A DNA stretch of 64,000 nt from Megaleporinus macrocephalus (taxonomy: Eukaryota; Chordata; Actinopteri; Characiformes; Anostomidae): contig CM038725.1 in NCBI GenBank assembly GCA_021613375.1, positions 38,197,824 through 38,261,823 on the forward strand. The letters are read 5' to 3'. A program made the translations under genes and the position numbers. Below the pieces are notes generated by a model. That model did not search any database, had not been told where the DNA came from, and saw nothing but the letters and a program-made list of their open reading frames with translations. Shown here in pieces: positions 45,725-58,879 of this stretch (its first letter is position 1; each line of letters begins with the position of its first letter).

Positions 45725-46145
45725 CTGTCTCTCAGTGTTTTATCTGACATATCTCTCCTCATAAAACAAGACTATTGAGAGGCTCTAGTTGGAGAGCAAC
45801 CGCGTCATAGCTCGTTCCCGCCTACTGCACGCGACCGGCGTTTTAGCTAATGGCTAAGCTACCAGACGACTATCTAAAACAATAGCCCGAGGCTTAAAAA
45901 TCCGCTAGCATGAATGTTAATGGCTCGAGTATAAAACCGCAATATGGGCAACGACTCAACGTTGGAAATAAAATGCTGTTGTGATGTTGCCAACCACAAG
46001 AAACAAATTAAAACACCAGAGAAAATGACTTCACTGCTCACAGCTTCGCCTGCGTTGAATCATGGGATTGCCTTAACAGCCGAGGAACCGTTCGCTGCTT
46101 ATAATCGGGCCAAAATAACTAAAAACATGCCAAAAAATCATTAGA
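45725..46145. mobile_element. Copy of the TIR element seen at 23235-23841
   Basis: Shares CTCCTCATAAAAC, the TTTTAGCTAATGGCTAAGC-type stretch, GAGGCTTAAAAATCCGCTAG and ATCATGGGATTG with the 23 kb copy. Ends degraded. It is located in the intron between the 45 kb relic and promoter copy 6. Confidence 0.75.
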
Positions 46146-47026
46146 GCTAGTTTCTAGGGCTTCGTTCGATTGACCACTTCAGGCGATTCGCACTCCAATA
46201 CTAAAACCTCTATTCATATGTTTTAATGCCGAAGGTCTGAAATAAATAAACATTAAAAAGCCACTACATTCAGACTATTTGTAAAATTAAAATTTTTTCC
46301 CTCAACAGTGATACAAAGTAAGTGACAGTAGCATGGAGAGACTCATTACATTCAGTATACAGTAAATCTGTATATTACACTAATACAGATGTGTATGATA
46401 TGACGAGCCTGGGCCACTAGAAACCTGGAAACACTCCCAGTTGTCGAGCCGGAGAAGAATCACAGCAGAATCACTCTTCCATTAATTTACTCCCATTCAC
46501 TCTCTCAACCGTCTTCTATCACACCTCCTTTACACTCACTGCAGAAAAGACCGTCTGACTAACACTAAGTCTTGCTGAGGGAGAACTTTCCACCAGGTAA
46601 GGCAGTGCTAGTTCAGTTTTTACAAACAGCCTCTCAGTGTTTCCTATTTCTGTCGAGCGTCCACGAAAATATTTCTAGTTTAGATGTAATGCTGTTCAAA
46701 AGTCCAACCTTTAAAACTTTCTGGTCGGATATTCTGTGTAGCTTCTTGCATGAAAGTCGTTATATGTAATAACTGCATAGCACATCAGTCACTTCAGCAG
46801 AACAAAAGTGCAAATAAGTTACCAGCCAGAAACCAAGATCAAGCAAGAATTCTGGTCCAGCAGCAGCTCCCATCACTCAGCTCTGGTCTGAATGAAGCTG
46901 CTTCTGTGTGTCTGATCTATTTTAAAGAACATCAGATCTTATGTTCAGAACTCAGATGTGTCTCCAGCTGTTTGTCTCAGAGTGAATGAAGAACAATGAG
47001 CGTTAAAGTGTCGGGCAGCTTCCTAC

Positions 47027-47175
47027 CTTCAATAGTTCAGCTCTGCTTTCTGTTCCTCCAACAACACTGTCCGAGCGCGGAGAAGGACTGCTGACCACCA
47101 CACGATCTTCTGCTTCTCCACTTTTGTGCAGCTGGAGAAACTTACAGTTAGAGAATTAGCGCCACCACCTGGTCT
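47027..47175 (-). promoter_or_regulatory. ZNF family promoter and noncoding exon 1 (copy 6)
   Basis: Donor at 47027/47026, GCGCCACCACCTGG at 47159-47172. The core lost 8 bases (GAGGCGTG absent: GCGCGGAGAAGGACTGC). It is placed to serve the relic at 45270-45600 and, by skipping it, the gene at 42764-43981. Confidence 0.7.
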
Positions 47176-47179
47176 GAAT

Positions 47180-48770
47180 CGGCATCACAATGGAACACCG
47201 CGGTCACAGTAACAGGCGGGAAGGTCTTTATTTTAAATACCACACGTTTTCAGTCAAGCCCCGCCTCCAGCGCTGTGTATTAATTGAGCTATTCTTGTAA
47301 GAGCTGCATCACAACATTCCCCACTGCTGCTCTTCATGAGTTACTCACATCCACAATGATAGCTAGATCACAGTTCATGATTATATGCAAATGCAAGACC
47401 TGATGCTAGGAACCAGATCAGTGGTGGTCTTGTTTTAATTAACATGTTTACCTGTTAACATGTTTACTTGTTCGAAGGCTACACTGTTTCAGTAAAAATT
47501 TATTGGCACAATACTGTTTTGTTATAAGTTATGTCTTTTTTAATACTTAAAATGTACCTCTTTTAATCAAATGCCCCATTCCACTCTTGTTGCTGGAAAA
47601 TAAATAGATTTTTTTTCATTTGATACTTTTCTTTTGAGGTATTTAAATTGATATTGAGAAATGTAGAATTACCATGGTACTGGCGCTGACTACAACATTT
47701 CTGGCCTGACATCTCTAATCTACATAGGATATTACATTATTTAGATTAGAATGCTGACATCATTTTTAGTATATTGACCCACATCATTGTCACATTTAAG
47801 AAAAATCCTTTGCCAGTTTTCATGTTATATAGACACCTTGTATATCTCAGTTCAGCATCAATAACTTGTAAGATGCTAGCTGTTGACTACTAATGGTTAA
47901 TTTTACAGGTATAACAAATTATGAGAATTGCTGACCTTGGCAGTTCTAACATTTGATTGTTTCTATCGATCTTTCCTTCTGACAGCCACCAATTTGCAGT
48001 CTTCAGTCCACCAAGGTAACGGGAACATCCTAGAACTTGTTATCCACGTGTGCCACATTTTACTTGGGTATGTTGAGTCTTTGTACAAGAAAGCTGTCAA
48101 TTTATATACCATGTTTGCTAGTTTAAGTGTATCCCACTTGATCATGCTAGCTTTTTACTGGTGTTACCCACCATACCCTTATCAGGTAACCCTTTTCCAG
48201 AGGAAAACTAACTACATAATCATTGTCAACTAATGGTTAATTTAACAGGCATATAAAATTACAAGAGTTGGTGACCTTGTTGGCAATCATAACATTTGAT
48301 TGTTTTTATTCATCTGCCCATCTGACAGCCACCAACTCGCAGCCTTCAGTCCACTGAGACAGTGGAAACATTCCAAACCTTTCGCTATTAACTACATTTG
48401 ACATGTCAGATGCTTTCAGAAGCGGCTAGAAACCTCTCTACACAAAGTGATTTTCTCAAAGAGTTGTTCAAAGAGTAGTTCTCAATAACTCAGTATTACA
48501 CAGATTCAAAACTGGTTTATACCAAAAATAGCCTAACAATGCTTCTATGTTGGCTAAATAATTATTGAAAATAAATTACTGACTCAACCTCAGCACTTTC
48601 CAGAGCACATGTTGAAATCCACAACCATGTTTATTTCAGTTTAACTTTATCCTTTCAGCCAGCCATACACAGTGCGATTTTAGCCCGACTTTAGGTTTGA
48701 TTTGGTTGTAGCTGACTGAATTTCTGGATTGCCTGACTTTTAGCTCAATCGGTTGAAGTTTGAGCTAATT
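47180..48770. other. Intergenic with a 340-bp-period duplication
   Basis: 47891-48030 and 48231-48373 are direct repeats of about 140 bases (GGTTAATTTTACAGG ... CAACATTTGATTGTTT ... CTGACAGCCACCAA). No coding region recognised, but the following segment holds NLR-type LRR exons, so this may be their intron sequence. Confidence 0.5.
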
Positions 48771-48775
48771 ACCCA

Positions 48776-48883
48776 CACAAGCTCCTTAGATCTGGACCTC
48801 AGGAACAACATGTTCAAGATTCAGAACTGAAACTCCTTTCTGATAGTTTGAAGGGTTCACACTGTAAATTGGAGACACTCCAA
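48776..48883 (+). pseudogene. NLR-type leucine-rich repeat exon, degenerate
   Basis: Plus strand reads SSLDLDLRNNMF, then after a one-base shift DSELKLLSDSLKGSHCKLET. The LxxLDLxxN ... DSGVKLLSxGLKxxHCKLE pattern is that of the 28-residue LRRs of fish NLRC3-like proteins. Confidence 0.7.
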
Positions 48884-49000
48884 TGATATTTCTTTCCAAT
48901 CTTAATTACATCTTAAAATGTAAATATATTGTATATGGTATTGGTAGGCTGTATTCTCACAAAAGTAATTTAAAGCGTTCAGCAATGCTCTGCAATCTCA

Positions 49001-49102
49001 TCCTTGTAGGAGTTGGACATCAGTAGCAATATTATGCAGGATTCAGGAGTGGAGCTGCTCTTTGATGGGCTGAAAAATTCACACAGCAAAATGGAGATAC
49101 TT
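49001..49102 (+). pseudogene. NLR-type leucine-rich repeat exon, degenerate
   Basis: Plus strand SL, stop, ELDISSNIMQDSGVELLFDG and LKNSHSKMEIL. It is a second LRR of the same class, about 225 bases after the first, with a nonsense codon at its start. Confidence 0.75.
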
Positions 49103-49109
49103 AAGTAAA

Positions 49110-50020
49110 CTATTAGTGAAATCATTCAATAATTACCCACGCCAGCTCCTTATGAGCAGTCGGACAGTTGGACGGGGGACACAGTTGACATGCCTGATTT
49201 ATGCAGAATGTTTCATACTTCACTATACTTCACTTCACTATAATTTTGCCATTTGTAAACGACACAATTGTCCTGCAGGGTTACCAACATGCTGAAGGGG
49301 AATATAAATTATGCTTTTTTATGAATATTTATAAATGTACTAGAAATATTACTGTTGTGGACTGATGAAAGTCTTACGCTGTATACTGATGAACAGCACC
49401 ATACAACAGCATCCGCACCGACCAGTACATATGTTGGCATGGTATTACAATTCATACATGATTATATGAGTCTGTCATGTTGATGAGTGATGTGAAAATT
49501 GGTGGTATTGTCTTCAAAACTAGATTACAATCAAGGGATCAAGTGTCGGAAAGTCTTAAACAACTGGTGAACAATATTTTCATGTAAACCTAGCGGTCTG
49601 GATGAGACCCTCCGGTGGAAAGCGTCATAGTGGCGCCTATTCATTCTGTATTCAGGACCAGTAGTGCTGTGAAATCCAAAACTTCATTGTTTCTCTTAAC
49701 TGCCCTTTCTTAATAACGCAGGTTACTGTGAAAACAGATTTGCTGACTTCTCATAGCCATAACAAGCAAATAAAGATTTTATTCATCTTAAAGGGTCTCA
49801 GATCTCTTTGGGTGGAAAACTTTTGCATGGCGTTCACTTTCTTTTTTTTACTCAGAGAGTGTGCAAAATAAATACACTGTCTTGCTTAGAGATGTTGGAG
49901 CATGTTTCCGCTTCAGCGTGTATGCCTTTTGGAGATCTGTTTATCTACTTAACTATGTATTGTTATGTAACTATGTATTGAAGCCAATCCTAGCATCATC
50001 AGACGAAGGCGGGGTACACC
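49110..50020. other. Intergenic, nothing recognised
   Basis: No gene seen beyond a possible start of another LRR near 49139-49165 that soon degenerates. Confidence 0.4.
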
Positions 50021-50024
50021 ATAG

Positions 50025-50255
50025 ACAGGTCAGCAGTCCATCGCATGGCCAACACACACTCATACCTACGTGCAGTTTAGAGTGAGGATCCTAACATGCA
50101 TGTGTTTGGACTGTGGGAGGAAACTGGAGTACCTGGAGGAAACCCACTCAAGCACGGGGAGAACATACACAGAACGACCCAGACGGGGAATTCAACCCAG
50201 ATCATTTTACTGTGAGGAGACCTGCTGGCCACTACACCACCGTGCTGCCCAAATT
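50025..50255. mobile_element. Dispersed fish repeat (copy 2 of 2)
   Basis: Same repeat as 15050-15275: GGTCAGCAGTCCATCGCATGG, CTAACATGCATG, GGACTGTGGGAGGAAACTGG, GAGAACATACACAG. Confidence 0.75.
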
Positions 50256-50259
50256 GCTG

Positions 50260-51083
50260 CTGTTAAAACCTATTTACAAGTCAAATGCTCACTGTAACTA
50301 GCAGCAAAAAAATGAACCAAAGGCTAAACTTTGGCAGAGGCTCAAAGTTTGTTTGCGTGCGAAACAGCCTCAGTACCACTAGTTTGAGATAGGGAAGGCC
50401 AACACTCATTTACAATTACTAACAGGTTAAAGTGTTTATTTAAAAAGCTGAGTAAGTTAGGCTAGGAGTTTGTGTACAAGAGCTAAAAAGCTAAAGCTTG
50501 TGAGGATTAAATGCCAAAGACTGCTAAAGCTAGCAGCAGCCAGGTGTTTATTTATCTGAAGAAGTCTGGGATCTGGAGAGCTAACAGGCTAAAGTTAGAC
50601 TGCAATTTTTAACCATCTTTTTAATGCTAGGGATACAAACTTTAAGGTTTTAAAACTAAACTTCTCTTCGGTTGTTCTTTTTTAACAATATCTAGAAGAT
50701 GAAAAAACTATTTTTAAAATAAAATTGTGTTTAACACACTATTTTTCTTGACGCTTACTTCACAAAAGCGCTATATTTTGTGTACAAACGCATAAAACCA
50801 TAACATAACATAGCACCAGTCACAGCTTTAGCTCCACCAGTGTGGGAACATCCAGGGGGTTTTGGTTTGTTGGGGATGCTTCATTAACGCTTTTGGAGAA
50901 CCAACAAGGGTGCAATTACTCCCCTCCCCTCCAAAAAAATTATGGATGGATGGATTAATAGTCCAAAAACACTATAAAATGTGTGTCAGAGATTTTTTTG
51001 TGTTCCCATTTTGAAAATGATGTCAACAAGGTTTACAATAAAAGCTTGGGGACAGGTTCAGTTTCACCTGTCCATTGTCCCTT
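50260..51083. other. Intergenic, nothing recognised
   Basis: AT-rich unique sequence without supported features. Confidence 0.5.
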
Positions 51084-51084
51084 T

Positions 51085-51206
51085 TCAACAACACTGTCCG
51101 AGCGTGGAGGAGGCGTGGACTGCTGACCACAACACGATCTCTTGCTTCATCACTTTAGTGCAGTTGGAGAAAGTTGTAGTTACAGAATTAGTGCCACCGC
51201 CTGGCC
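51085..51206 (-). promoter_or_regulatory. Orphan ZNF family promoter (copy 7)
   Basis: Contains the CACTGTCCGAGCG and GAGGCGTGGACTGC core and a GTGCCACCGCCTGG element at 51191-51204. The downstream half of exon 1 and the donor are missing: homology breaks at CAACAA (51085). No ZNF exon lies between it and promoter copy 6. Confidence 0.7.
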
Positions 51207-51209
51207 TTA

Positions 51210-51780
51210 AGTGGCATAGACCACCCTTGATTGTAACTACTGTCATGAGAGACTTTATCTTGCTTGAAGATTGATTATTCCTTAACAAAAGGTGCTGTGA
51301 CCTGAGATAAAGACTTTTTTGTGGCCATCTCCAAACTATCCCACCTGATATGGTGTTTGCTCCTAGTCTTGGTCTGGCATTTGTGGATTGTGGACTATAT
51401 TAACCTTGTATGTATAAATGCTTTGGTGTTCTTGGTTTCTTGTTTGTTCGTAGTTTTCATAATTTCTAGTTTTAGTGTTTTGTTTAATCATGGACCTACT
51501 TGTACTCATTGTTTCAGCCTAAACTTTAAAAGTGGACTCATATAAACAGATTTATTTGGACATTAGCTTCTTGTATCCCTCCCCAAACCTGAAGTATCTT
51601 GTCGACAGCCACACCCAGACTCCAGGCTGGTAGGAGGGTTCCCTCTCCTGATGGCAGTAAGAAAAATGTCTAAATGAAATGGAAGAAAAAATATATTAAA
51701 CTGTATAGATTACAAACCTTAAATCCGCGAGTCTAATTTCACATTACTAGTATGATGACAAGAGTTATGGCTGATTTGTT
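51210..51780. other. Intergenic, nothing recognised
   Basis: No supported feature. Confidence 0.5.
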
Positions 51781-51784
51781 TTCT

Positions 51785-53065
51785 CTCTCTTTTCCTTTCT
51801 GTCCTAGTGTAAGACATTCTCTTTATTTTTCTTATTCCCTTAAATCTTAACTTAAATCTTAACTAAATTCTTTATTTAACAGCCTGCAGTGAACAAGACC
51901 CTTTATTTTATTTTAACCCCTTTTTTGGCTAAGTTTTCTCTTGGTTTTGGTTAGCAAGGGAGGCATCTAAGAATGGTAAATTATTTAGTTTTTTTTGTTT
52001 GTTTAGTTATTAGTTATTAATTAAAACATGAATCAGATTTGCTATATTTATTATTTGGGGCATATACATATCCCTAAAACTGTTTGTTGCCTACTTAATT
52101 GATTTCTTGGGCTTGTATTTATCGGTTGCAGGAGGGAAGCATTTGTCTATCTTTTGTTCGGTCTGGCTTGGCCATCTGTAACAACTGCAAAAGAAGCAAT
52201 ACATTTAAAAATATTAAACCAGTCATACAATTAATAATACATTTGGTGTATTCTCATTTTTCTCCAGTTTAGAGCATAAACTCTTCAGTCTAGAATAGAG
52301 CGTATTCCACTTCTGAATCTTGCACATTATTGTTACTGAGGTCCAGCTCTGTCAGGCAGACGTTTGCTGATTGTTGGACTGAATGAAGATTTAAGCAAGC
52401 TTTCCCTCAGCTTTACCTGGACCTAAATACAAAAAAAGATAGTATATCATGCTTGAAAGATGAACCACATATTTTATGGTGTGTTTTATGCAGGGATGCT
52501 AAAAGTAAGTTATCTCCTTGTTTTATTTTAGTAACATTTTGATGCTGGTGGGACTTCTCCCAGACTTGTGTATTGTGTCTCAGTCACTTGTCTACTGCAG
52601 GAATGTCTGAAAAAATGGCTTTTCAAAAAGCAGAAGGAGGCTGATCTTCTAAAATACACTGCATAGTGAGTCCAGTGGCAGAATTGATCAAAATGTCTGA
52701 CTGAAACCAGTATGTTCAAGAAAGACAGACCAAACATGGGATAAACTGAGAACCAAGATCTGATCAAATGAAATTTCTAAAGGGATGTAAAAATTGATTT
52801 CTAACTGGGAAGACTTTAATAAAACAGGAACAGTCCAAAGTAATGAATTGGTCATGCAACATGAGCAGTTAAATACATTTTAAATGTTCATATTCATGTC
52901 TGTAGTTTCTTTCACACAACATGTTTATTGTTATGCATTATATTTATTGTAAACTTAGAAGTACTGGTATTGTTAGATTTCAATGTAATAATATCAATGT
53001 AATAATATCAGTTCAATAATAATATCAATGTAATAATTCCTGCAAAAATTAAAAGGGGAAGACCA
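51785..53065. repeat. Segmental duplication, copy 1
   Basis: Homologous in the same orientation to 56390-57150 and, after a gap, 58125-58290 (shared GCAAGGGAGGCATCT-type, ATACATTTGGTGTATTCTC, TTAAGCAAGCTTTCCCTCAG, GGAACAGTCCAAAGTAAT). Contains the LRR fragment at 52290-52378. Confidence 0.85.
52290..52378 (-). pseudogene. NLR-type LRR fragment
   Basis: Minus strand reads LTELDLSNNNVQDSEVEYAL then TAG: one LRR of NLRC3-like type. A duplicate lies at 56785-56872. Confidence 0.7.
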
Positions 53066-53077
53066 AAGTACAGATTA

Positions 53078-53165
53078 TAAAGAGGCGAGAGCTGACTGAA
53101 TACGGGTGGGATAAAATAACGACCGCTCCGCCGGTTTCCGTGAATGCACGGTTCGACCGTGTTAT
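53078..53165 (+). other. Upstream remnant of a deleted ZNF promoter
   Basis: Matches sequence just upstream of promoter copy 8 (GACTGAATACGGGTGGGAT; AAAATAACG; CGGTTCGACC), but at about 53165 jumps into intron 1 sequence (CTCCTTCATTTTCAAACTAA). The element with GGTGGTGGCG, the core and exon 1 are deleted. It belongs to the gene at 53922-54521. Confidence 0.75.
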
Positions 53166-53802
53166 CAGGTTAACTCCTTCATTTTCAAACTAACTGTAAA
53201 GATGATCTTTATTTACATGACTATCTGCTCTGTTGTCTATGTGTATAGAGAAGTGATGATATAAAGAAAGTGTATTTGTAATTAATGTAGAAATAGTGAC
53301 TGATGTGCTACATTATCCAAGATGGGTAGAAATATTTGTACAGATGCCGTGAGAAAACAGCAGTGTGTTCTAGAACAATATGAAGAGCTTCCTGAGAACT
53401 GTGAATGTGTGGGTGGAGGAGGCTGGTTAGTGGCTGGTATAATGGTCTATGATGGGTGTTGGGTGTCTCTTTAGAGGGGTGTGTAGTGTCTGAGAGCTGT
53501 TCAGGAGCTTGATGGTCTAGTTCAAATATTCCCAATCCCAGTCCTGGACAGTCCCAGTCCTCTATCCTATACAAAGTTAATCATAGTCATAAAATCAATA
53601 ATGTTATGGCGACACTGTTATAGTATATATATATTTGAAGAGTTTGGATGATTAGGTGAATTACTTTTTTCACTTGATGTGAAAGTTTAATCATTCTATA
53701 CACGTTCTGTCAGGTGATGTAAATGGAGCTTGCAGGATCTGTACCAGTCTACTTTGTGTTGCGTTGCACATTAAGTAATTTTTCTTTTTTCTTCTTTCAG
53801 AA

Positions 53803-53865
53803 ATGAATTATATCCTTTTCCATGTCTTCCTCTGCAAAACATTACCCAGCTTAAAAGAACTCTGA
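53803..53865 (+). promoter_or_regulatory. Upstream ORF in 5' leader
   Basis: ATG two bases into exon 2 (acceptor CTTCTTTCAG at 53791-53800); 20 residues beginning MNYILFHVF with LPSLKEL, then TGA. Confidence 0.5.
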
Positions 53866-53903
53866 TAAACATGTCAGGACATTCCCCAAGGAGCTATATT
53901 TAG

Positions 53904-54521
<618 letters not shown>

Positions 54522-54609
54522 AAATTATGTTTCTGATACAGTGATGGGTGTTTCAAAGAACAATTGACAGTGTCTTTACTGAGACTCTCTTTTGCTCCTA
54601 TTAATTAAT

Positions 54610-55230
54610 CAGTCAATCAACATTTATTTGTAGAGGGCTTTTTACAACTGGTGTTGTCTCAAAGCAGCTTTACTGAAAAGAAGTTTAGGAATGCAAAGAG
54701 GAAACAAGTAGAGGGATGGGAAGAAAAGAGTCCATGCATAAACATAAACGTAGGGAAGTGTATCTAGGTCCAAGGCCCCCCAGAGCATGGCAGAGGCGAC
54801 AGTGGCAGGAAACACTCCCTCATTCAGACGAAGAAACCTTGAGAGGAGCTAAGACTGAAGGGAGGAACCCGTCCTCCGCTGGTTGACCCCAGATAGAGAA
54901 AGAGTGACCATCATTCTCTGGTCGACCCTGGATAGGGAGATAATGCCAAAGCCTAATAGATTTTACGACAGGATACAATAAGAAGCTCGTCCTGAACACG
55001 TTTTATAAATATTCTTTTTCAGGAGGTAGTGATGTAGAGTTTTAACAAACTCTAGATTCTTTGTCTGAGTGAGAGATGGTGCAGATGTTGGTGCTCTGCT
55101 GTAATTCCGGTCATGCAGGCTGATGAGCAGGAGAGCATCAACAGGTCAGACAGGAGGAACAGTTGATCAGCCAGTCAGGATGGAGCTACGATAACCTTCA
55201 CAGCCACAAAGCAGTCAGGCAAGCACACCT
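54610..55230. mobile_element. Dispersed fish repeat
   Basis: TTTATTTGTAGAGGGCTTTTTACAAC ... AAAGCAGCTTTACTG ... CCCCCCAGAGCATGGCAG ... GAAACCTTGAGAGGAGC ... GGTTGACCCCAGATAG: an interspersed repeat I recognise from many fish genomes; class not certain. Confidence 0.65.
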
Positions 55231-55624
55231 GTGTGGTCCGGTCCGAGAGGATGTTTTATTAAGGTTCTTTATTAAAACATCTATTTCCATATATTCAGGT
55301 TATATAGCCAGGTTTCTATATAGCAAGTTCTGTTTCCTTTTAAATTTCTTTATTTTACCTTTCTTTTATCTCTGTATTTCTTTTATTTCTCATATTTGTC
55401 CTTTTTGATATGTTTATCTAAATAAACCTTCTTTTTATATAAGCTAATCTTGGTGTGTTTTCAATTTTAGTACCAGTGTGTGGATCCCTGAGCTCAAGCC
55501 AACCGCAACCTCAGAAAACTAATAATTTATAAGGATAAATCTATTGATTTTTCTCTATTTTGATTAATTTGTTAAATTAATTGGTGGATTAAATAAATTA
55601 TCCCTAATTATTGTTACATATGCA

Positions 55625-55806
55625 CAGCTGAATATGAATCCCTGGGTGCTGTGGATAGGATGGCCACTGCTCCGGGTACGTGTGCTCACTGCATACCTAG
55701 TGTGTATGTTCACTAGTGTGTGTAAATGTCGGTGTTTCACTGCATTGATGGGTTAAATACGGAGGTCAAATTTCGCTGTGTGAAACACAAGTGACAGAAA
55801 AAAACT
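55625..55806 (+). mobile_element. tRNA-derived SINE, head missing
   Basis: Body and tail only (GAATCCCTGGGTGCTGTGG, GATGGGTTAAATACGGAGGTC). Confidence 0.75.
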
Positions 55807-56044
55807 TTTAAAAGAGGGGCTATGCAAATGACCTGTAGTGAATAAAACGTGAGCATCTTGTGTCTCAAAGTGTGAGGTATCCTAAGTGCAAACTTGGTTG
55901 ACATTCTCCACTGGAACGAAGAATAAAGAACCTGCTCTTCTGTCTGACAATCTTTTTAAATTGTACTTATTTTATTCAGTCTTTTGTGTTTTATTTTATT
56001 AGTGACTTTATTAGTATTTTATTTATCTATTTTATTTAGTCTTA

Positions 56045-56160
56045 GTTTGTTAAAAAGGAGAGACAGGAGGAGAGGCCGAATAAAAGGAGAGAGAGGCAGA
56101 AGGAGAGAGAGAAGATAGAGGGAGATAAAGAGGCAGGGGAAAAGACAGAAGATATAGAAA
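56045..56160. repeat. Purine-rich (GA)n-like tract
   Basis: About 115 bases, nearly all purines on the plus strand (GGAGAGAGAGGCAGAAGGAG). Confidence 0.9.
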
Positions 56161-56784
56161 GGTGAGCAATTGTATGTCATTGTGTGTATGTCACTATGCT
56201 CTCCTTGACTGTTTTTGTCTTTGTTTTACTTTGTTCCATGTGCTTCTGTTTATTTTGGCTCTTTCCAGCTTTCGATTGGCCTCCTCTCCATTCCACTTGT
56301 TCCTTGTCTGAACTTGAGCTCCCCTCTGTTTGCCTATAGTCTCGATCTGACATTTGTGTGTTGTAGAATGTGGACTTCTCTGGCATAGTGTACGACAATC
56401 TCTTTATTTTTCTTATTCCCACAAATATCTCATCTTAACTAAATTCATTATTTACCAGCCTGGTAACCTCCTGGTTTTGTTTAGCAAGGGAGACATCTTA
56501 GAATTGTAAATTATTAATTTTCTTTTGTGAGTTTAGTTATTAATTAAAACATCAGTCCGAATTGGTATGCTTATTATTTTGGGCATATACTTATCCCTAA
56601 AATTGTTTGTCGTCTACTTAGTTAATTTCTTAGACTTGTAGTTACTGGTTGTTTTGCATAATTTTATCTTATGTTCACATGTAACAATAGCAAAAGAAGC
56701 AATACTTTTAGAAATCATTCACTAAATAATACATTTGGTGTATCCTCATTTTTCTCCAGTTTAGACCTTGAACTTTTCATTCTA

Positions 56785-56872
56785 GAAAAGGGTGTATTCC
56801 ACTTCTGAATCCTGCACATTATTGTTACTGAGGTCCAGTTCATTCAGACAGACGTTTGCTGATTGTGGGACT
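56785..56872 (-). pseudogene. NLR-type LRR fragment (duplicate)
   Basis: Minus strand LNELDLSNNNVQDSEVEYTL then TAG: same fragment and same stop position as 52290-52378, so the stop predates the duplication. Confidence 0.7.
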
Positions 56873-57149
56873 GAATGAAGATTTAAGCAAGCTTTCCCTC
56901 AGCTTTACGGAGACCTATCTGAATGCAAAGATAGTATATCATTCTTGAAAGATGAACTACACATTTTGGTGTGTTTTATAATGCAGGTATGCTAAACCTA
57001 AGTTATCTCCTTGTTTTATTTTGGTGCCATTAGGTGCTTGTGTACTGTGTCTCATTCACTTCTCTACTGCAGGTATGTATGAAAAATGGCTTTTCAAAAA
57101 GAAAAAGGATGTTGATCTTCTAAAATACACTGAAACATAAGTTCCAAGT

Positions 57150-58125
57150 TCAAAGGTAAGTTCAGTATATAAAGCACTGGTGACAAGCTTGGGCTACAAC
57201 TTTAAGGGTAGTTCTTAGGGGTTTCACAGGGATCTGGAGCTTGTTGACTTTTCTGACATGTGCAAAGTTCCTCTTAGCGCCAAAGTCAATCAGGACTGAA
57301 ACGACTGAAGGCAGCACAAAATTACAGGCAGTTGGAAAGACTTTATGACCAAAGCTTTGGTGGAAATATTCATCACAGTTCCCAGGGTCAGTGCCAATAC
57401 CTCCACAGGTGTCCATTTAAACACAACAATAATTCCATTTGTGTAAATGACTTGGATAACTTAATCACTTCATTCAGAGATAGGAACTCTGGGTGCTTCC
57501 ACACAGGCTATTATGTAGTTAATAATCCATTTGGAGATCATTTTGCTTTTTTCCATAGAAGTTTTGATTGTTTAACCATTAGTAGGCACATTTTTTAAGG
57601 TAGAAGGCTCTTTTTGAATGGGCACCTCAACACCAATATTAAGGCAGAATGTAGGCCCAGTGCCATCCAACACACCACATAGCATGAAATGGGCAGGTTG
57701 TTTGCTGGTAAAATGTGCTACCACCCCCACAGTATATTTTTTTGGTTTGGATAAATGCAGTTGTTTCCAATATTCCTTCTTTGCCAATGGATAGGGTGAT
57801 AGGTTAATCACAAACTAGTTTACTCGAAACTTCAGTCTATTCTGAAGCATCTAGCAGTGCTGATTTATTTCATCCAATGCCAGCAGCAAAAGTGCAGAGA
57901 ATTACAGGATAAGCTGCGACTGAACGACGGTCCTGATGGAACATAGACTCTTCTTGATCTTTCTCCATTTGTGTAATCACAGATTGATCTCTGAATTTTA
58001 GTGCAAATGACAGTAGTCTGTTCTAAAGGTTTATCAGAGCTGGGATGATACAAAAGAAATCTTAGTTTGTTTGGAACACAGTGAGATATTATAAAAACAA
58101 AATACTGAGAAGTGTAGCAGAAGAA
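57150..58125 (-). mobile_element. Ty3/gypsy gag-pro remnant
   Basis: Minus strand shows a degraded zinc knuckle (AHFTSKQPAH), then GTGPTFCLNIGVEVPIQKE (57600-57730) and, nearer 57200-57320, VSVLIDFGAKRNF and NKLQIPVKPLRTTLKV, a retropepsin region with DFG where an active enzyme has DSG. No LTRs recognised. It is present in copy 2 of the segmental duplication only. Confidence 0.7.
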
Positions 58126-58559
58126 TGGATTTCTAACTGGGAAGGCTTTAATAAAAAAGGAACAGTCCAAAGTAATAAATCATAAATCCGTTTTTGCATT
58201 ATATTTATTGTACTTAAGTACTAGTTTTGTTAGATGTCATGTAATAATATTAATGTAATAATTTCTGCCAAAAAGGACAAATTATAACATTTTAATAGGA
58301 ATGTAAATTAAATCAAATTGAGAAGAATAATTATTGGTTAACAAGTTCACAACCATACACATAATCTCACATACAAAGGCTTAATTAAAAAATAGCTTAA
58401 GAAAAGTATGTGGCATGACTCAAAATAGTATTTGAAGTCTGATGTGTCCATGGTGCTTCTGTGCTGCTGATCACTGTGTCTGAGGTGAAGTCCCTGATTT
58501 AAACATACTGTGGTCTCCTGGTGACATATTTCATGATCCAGGTGACCAGATGTGAATCT

Positions 58560-58870
58560 CCATCACCTTTAGCTTGTCACTCAGTTGAAGGGGCTGGATG
58601 GTGTTAAAGGCACTGGAGAAGTCAAAGAACATGACCTTCACAGCGTCGTTTCCCTTGTCCAAATGAGAGTGAGCTTTGTTCAGAAGATAGAGGTTGACTT
58701 GAGGATGGCATCCTTCACTCCCACCTTCTCCCGTTATGCAAACTGCAGTGGATCCTCAGCATGGCGGACCTGAGGTCTGAGGAGGTTCAGCAGCAGTCTC
58801 TTCTTGGGAACTGGAATGACGCAGGATGTTTTCCACGTCCAGGCTCATGTTGAAGGCTAAAGTCGTCTGT
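58560..58870 (-). mobile_element. LINE reverse transcriptase fragment
   Basis: The minus strand matches the RT part of L2/CR1-like LINEs at DNA level (GGTGTTAAAGGCACTGGAG, GTCAAAGAACATGACC, CTGAGGTCTGAGGAGG on the plus strand). Reading frame broken. Confidence 0.65.
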
Positions 58871-58879
58871 GGCTTCAAA

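Larger units (their letters stand above)
56390..58290. repeat. Segmental duplication, copy 2, with a retrotransposon insertion
   Basis: Homologous to 51785-53065 on both sides of an insertion of about 1 kb (57150-58125). Confidence 0.85.
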
